From contig CALCHE010000209.1 in assembly GCA_937901145.1 (NCBI GenBank), forward strand, positions 1 through 5,597: a stretch of DNA of 5,597 nucleotides, read 5' to 3'. The notes beneath the pieces are model-generated. The model was not told the DNA's origin. It saw only the letters and a list, made by a program, of their open reading frames with translations, and ran no database searches. Positions 3,606 to 5,597 of the stretch are shown one piece after another. The stretch is from an uncultured Clostridia bacterium. GTDB lineage: Bacteria; Bacillota; Clostridia; Oscillospirales; Acutalibacteraceae. Positions within the stretch are counted from its first letter, which is position 1; each line of letters begins with the position of its first letter. The translations under genes were made by a program, and so were the position numbers.

Positions 3606-5429
3606 ATGACTGAAAATAAAAAATATTGTATGGGATGTATGAAAGAAATCGACCTTGATGCTTCTGTATGTCCTCATTGCTACTATAACGAAGAAACCGT
3701 TCAGCATTATCCCTGTCTGCCTAAGGGTAGTGTTATCGCTGATCGATATATTACAGGCAGAGTGATTTCGATGGCTAATGATTCCATTACTTATATAGGT
3801 ATCGATACTCAGACCGAGGAAACCGTTTCTGTTCATGAGTTTTTTCCTGTGAAGATAGCTGACAGAGCAGCAGAAGGAACAGCAGTAAATGTTAAACTCG
3901 GATACGAAGACATTTTCGGCTCCTGTGTGCAGAGCTTTATTTCCATGTGGAAGGCTATCGGCGCCATAAAGGGTGAAATTTCTCTTCCTACGGTCCGCAA
4001 CATTCTCGATTATAACGGAACTATCTATACTATATGTAAATATTCTGATAGCATTACACTTAAAGCTTACTTTGAAGAGACGAGAAAGGCGTTACCCTGG
4101 CAGAAGGCTCAGTCCGCATTCAAGAGTATCTTTACTGCTCTCGAAAAGCTTCACGGTGCGGGTGTGATTCACGGAGCTATTTCTCCTTCAAGTGTCCATG
4201 TGGGCTCTGACGGTAAGCTTCACCTTACATCATTTTCTATTCCCGAATGTCGCTCTCATAATGAATATCTTGCTACAGCACCAACAAACGGTTTTTCAGC
4301 TCTCGAACTTTATGGTGAAAACAGAATAGCTGAAACTGCAAGTGATGTGTACTCTCTTATGGCTCTGATTTTTTACTGTGTGACAGGTACGGTTCCTCCG
4401 AAGGCTACTGACAGAGCTGTAAAGGATGAAATGGTGATACCGTCAGCTGTTGCGGCATCTCTGCCTAAAAAGGTTGTTACGGCCTTTATCAGAGGACTTG
4501 CCGTAAACATTGAAAACAGAGTCCGCTCTGTTACTGAGCTTTATTCCATTATCTATCCTGCACGCACAGCTACACAGGCCCCTCAGAATGCTAAAACTGC
4601 TACTGCAGTTACCAATACAAAAAGGACTCCTACTACTCAGAAAACTGCACCTTCAAAGAAAGCGCCTACTAATGGCAAGAAAAAAACGAAGGATTCTTCT
4701 CTTGCAGTTCTCGCTGTAGGAACCTTTACGGCTGTAGTCGTAGTGTGTATGATCGTTTTCTGCGCCCTTTACACTACAGTGCTTTATAAAAATTATGATA
4801 TACCCGTGCTTAATGATGTTTTTGCATCCTTTGATTTCCTTCCTATGAATCAGAATGAAGAAACCACAGAGCCTGTTCAGCCTGAAGGCTCTACTCAGGC
4901 GCCTGTGGCTCAGAACAGATATGTAACTGTTCCTGATTTTACCGCACATACCTATGACAGTATTGCATCAAACACAACTTTCAGTAATAATTTTAATATA
5001 AGGTTTACCTTCGAGCACAATGATAAGTATGTGAAAAATGCAGTTATCAGTCAGGATGTCGTGAAGGGTGAGAGTGTTCTGGCAGGTACTACAATTAATC
5101 TTGTTGTCAGCCGAGGTGCTGAACAGATAGAGCTTCCCGAGGTTATCGGGCTTCAGTTCTCTGATGCTGAGGCGGAGCTTACTGAAAAAGGCTTTAAGGT
5201 TAAGAAGGTTGTTCTCGAAAACGATGGCACTCATACAGGCGGTATCGTTGAAATGACGGATAAGGTAGCCGGTCTTGAGTTTGACAAAGGTACTGAGGTT
5301 ATTCTTTCTGTATGGGAAGAAATCGAAGAGGAGACAACCGTCAAGACTACCCAAAAGAACAAAAAAAATAAAAATAATTCAAGTGATAAAAAAACAACAG
5401 AAAAGAAAAATAACAATAAGAGCGAATAA
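3606..5429 (+). CDS. Zinc-ribbon, pseudokinase and PASTA-domain membrane protein
   Basis: A 607-aa single-pass membrane protein. In order: a zinc ribbon with CxxC at C8/C11 and C22/C25; a Ser/Thr-kinase-like domain (about 41-316); a Thr/Ala/Pro/Lys-rich linker (320-363); a membrane helix (about 366-393); an outside stalk; two PASTA repeats (about 438-503 and 505-571); and a Lys/Asn/Thr-rich tail. The kinase fold is recognisable from GRVISMANDSITYIGID, VSVHEFFP, HGAISPSSV, SDVYSLMALIFYCVTG and the late Arg in NIENRVRSV. The catalytic residues are replaced: no Gly-rich loop, H77 for the VAIK lysine, A191 for the HRD aspartate, S196 for the catalytic-loop Asn, S209 for the DFG aspartate. It is therefore a probable pseudokinase. 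In PrkC/PknB/Stk proteins, PASTA repeats bind muropeptides or lipid II outside while the kinase lies inside; here the inner part more likely binds partners than phosphorylates. The usual neighbours, a PP2C phosphatase and rsgA, are absent. The start follows a strong AGGAGG site. Confidence 0.88.
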   Translation: MTENKKYCMGCMKEIDLDASVCPHCYYNEETVQHYPCLPKGSVIADRYITGRVISMANDSITYIGIDTQTEETVSVHEFFPVKIADRAAEGTAVNVKLGYEDIFGSCVQSFISMWKAIGAIKGEISLPTVRNILDYNGTIYTICKYSDSITLKAYFEETRKALPWQKAQSAFKSIFTALEKLHGAGVIHGAISPSSVHVGSDGKLHLTSFSIPECRSHNEYLATAPTNGFSALELYGENRIAETASDVYSLMALIFYCVTGTVPPKATDRAVKDEMVIPSAVAASLPKKVVTAFIRGLAVNIENRVRSVTELYSIIYPARTATQAPQNAKTATAVTNTKRTPTTQKTAPSKKAPTNGKKKTKDSSLAVLAVGTFTAVVVVCMIVFCALYTTVLYKNYDIPVLNDVFASFDFLPMNQNEETTEPVQPEGSTQAPVAQNRYVTVPDFTAHTYDSIASNTTFSNNFNIRFTFEHNDKYVKNAVISQDVVKGESVLAGTTINLVVSRGAEQIELPEVIGLQFSDAEAELTEKGFKVKKVVLENDGTHTGGIVEMTDKVAGLEFDKGTEVILSVWEEIEEETTVKTTQKNKKNKNNSSDKKTTEKKNNNKSE

Positions 5430-5496
5430 AAGATAGCTTTTCTACATATACTATTTACACAGACAGAAAAAAAATAAAAAAGTTTTGAAAAAACTA

Positions 5497-5525
5497 TTGA
5501 CTTTCTCAACTGTTTAAGTTATAAT
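5497..5525 (+). promoter_or_regulatory. Very strong promoter for tRNA-fMet with UP-like A-tracts
   Basis: TTGACT (5497-5502), a 17-base spacer and perfect TATAAT (5520-5525). A-tracts at 5467-5474, 5476-5481 and 5488-5493 lie just upstream of the -35, like an UP element bound by the RNA polymerase alpha subunit. This fits a stable-RNA gene; transcription would start about 20 bases before the tRNA. Confidence 0.85.
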
Positions 5526-5552
5526 AACTAAGCACTTGAGAGAGTGATATAT

Positions 5553-5597
5553 CGCGGAGTGGAGCAACCCGGTAGCTCGTCGGGCTCATAACCCGGA
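5553..5597 (+). tRNA. Initiator tRNA-fMet, anticodon CAU (partial, cut by right edge)
   Basis: The first 45 bases of an initiator tRNA. It begins CGCGG, with C at position 1 as in bacterial initiators, which leave base pair 1-72 unformed. It has the D-stem GAGC/GCTC and an anticodon stem with three consecutive G-C pairs, GGG/CCC (5582-5584/5592-5594), the mark that admits it to the ribosomal P site. The anticodon CAT is at 5587-5589. The variable region, T-arm and acceptor 3' strand are outside the window. Confidence 0.93.

Noticed and set aside
5428..5441. AAAAG-ATAG-CTTTT hairpin as terminator of the pseudokinase gene
   Set aside because: Five mostly A-T pairs overlapping the stop codon, followed by CTACAT rather than a T-run; too weak to call.
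5481..5495. AGTTTT/AAAACT hairpin as a minus-strand terminator
   Set aside because: The stem is only 6 bp and nearly all A-T, there is no minus-strand gene, and the A-tracts are better explained as upstream elements of the tRNA-fMet promoter.
1..5597. CRISPR arrays, complete insertion sequences, integrase genes or replication origins
   Set aside because: No regularly spaced long repeats, no transposase or integrase motifs and no origin-type iterons were seen.

Overview
The window reads as low-to-moderate GC Firmicutes DNA, most likely a gut Clostridia of the Ruminococcaceae/Oscillospiraceae type. The grounds are the DUF1292 protein, a PHP-type histidinol-phosphatase, a zinc-ribbon/kinase-like/PASTA membrane protein, strong AGGAGG-type ribosome sites, near-consensus sigma-A promoters and AT-rich gaps. 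This placement is inference from gene content; there is no rRNA in the window. All genes lie on the + strand.

Layout. (1) 3-743: the C-terminal part of a large protein whose beta-sandwich motifs match GH38 alpha-mannosidases; the catalytic part is off the left edge. (2) 798-1625: a PHP-family histidinol-phosphatase with an intact metal-binding set. (3) 1702-2016: a small acidic DUF1292 protein with its own consensus promoter. (4) 2084-2250: a GC-rich non-coding stretch whose ends pair with each other, probably a structured RNA of about 165 nt, directly upstream of tRNA-Leu(UAG) (2265-2349) and its strong terminator. (5) 2391-2516: an AT-rich palindromic repeat plus echoes of the tRNA end and its terminator. 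(6) 2585-3022 and 3124-3513: a GNAT acetyltransferase and an unrecognised 129-aa protein, both with leucine codon use unlike the flanking genes, so probably an acquired patch. (7) 3606-5429: a 607-aa membrane protein with a zinc ribbon, a protein-kinase fold lacking the catalytic residues, one membrane helix and two PASTA domains. (8) 5553-5597: the 5' part of initiator tRNA-fMet behind a very strong promoter; it runs off the right edge.

The genes do not form one pathway. Most have their own promoter, and the block looks like housekeeping genes with an accessory insert next to a tRNA. The two most interesting items are the PASTA pseudokinase (a likely non-catalytic cell-wall sensor) and the unidentified structured RNA that appears to share a transcript with tRNA-Leu.
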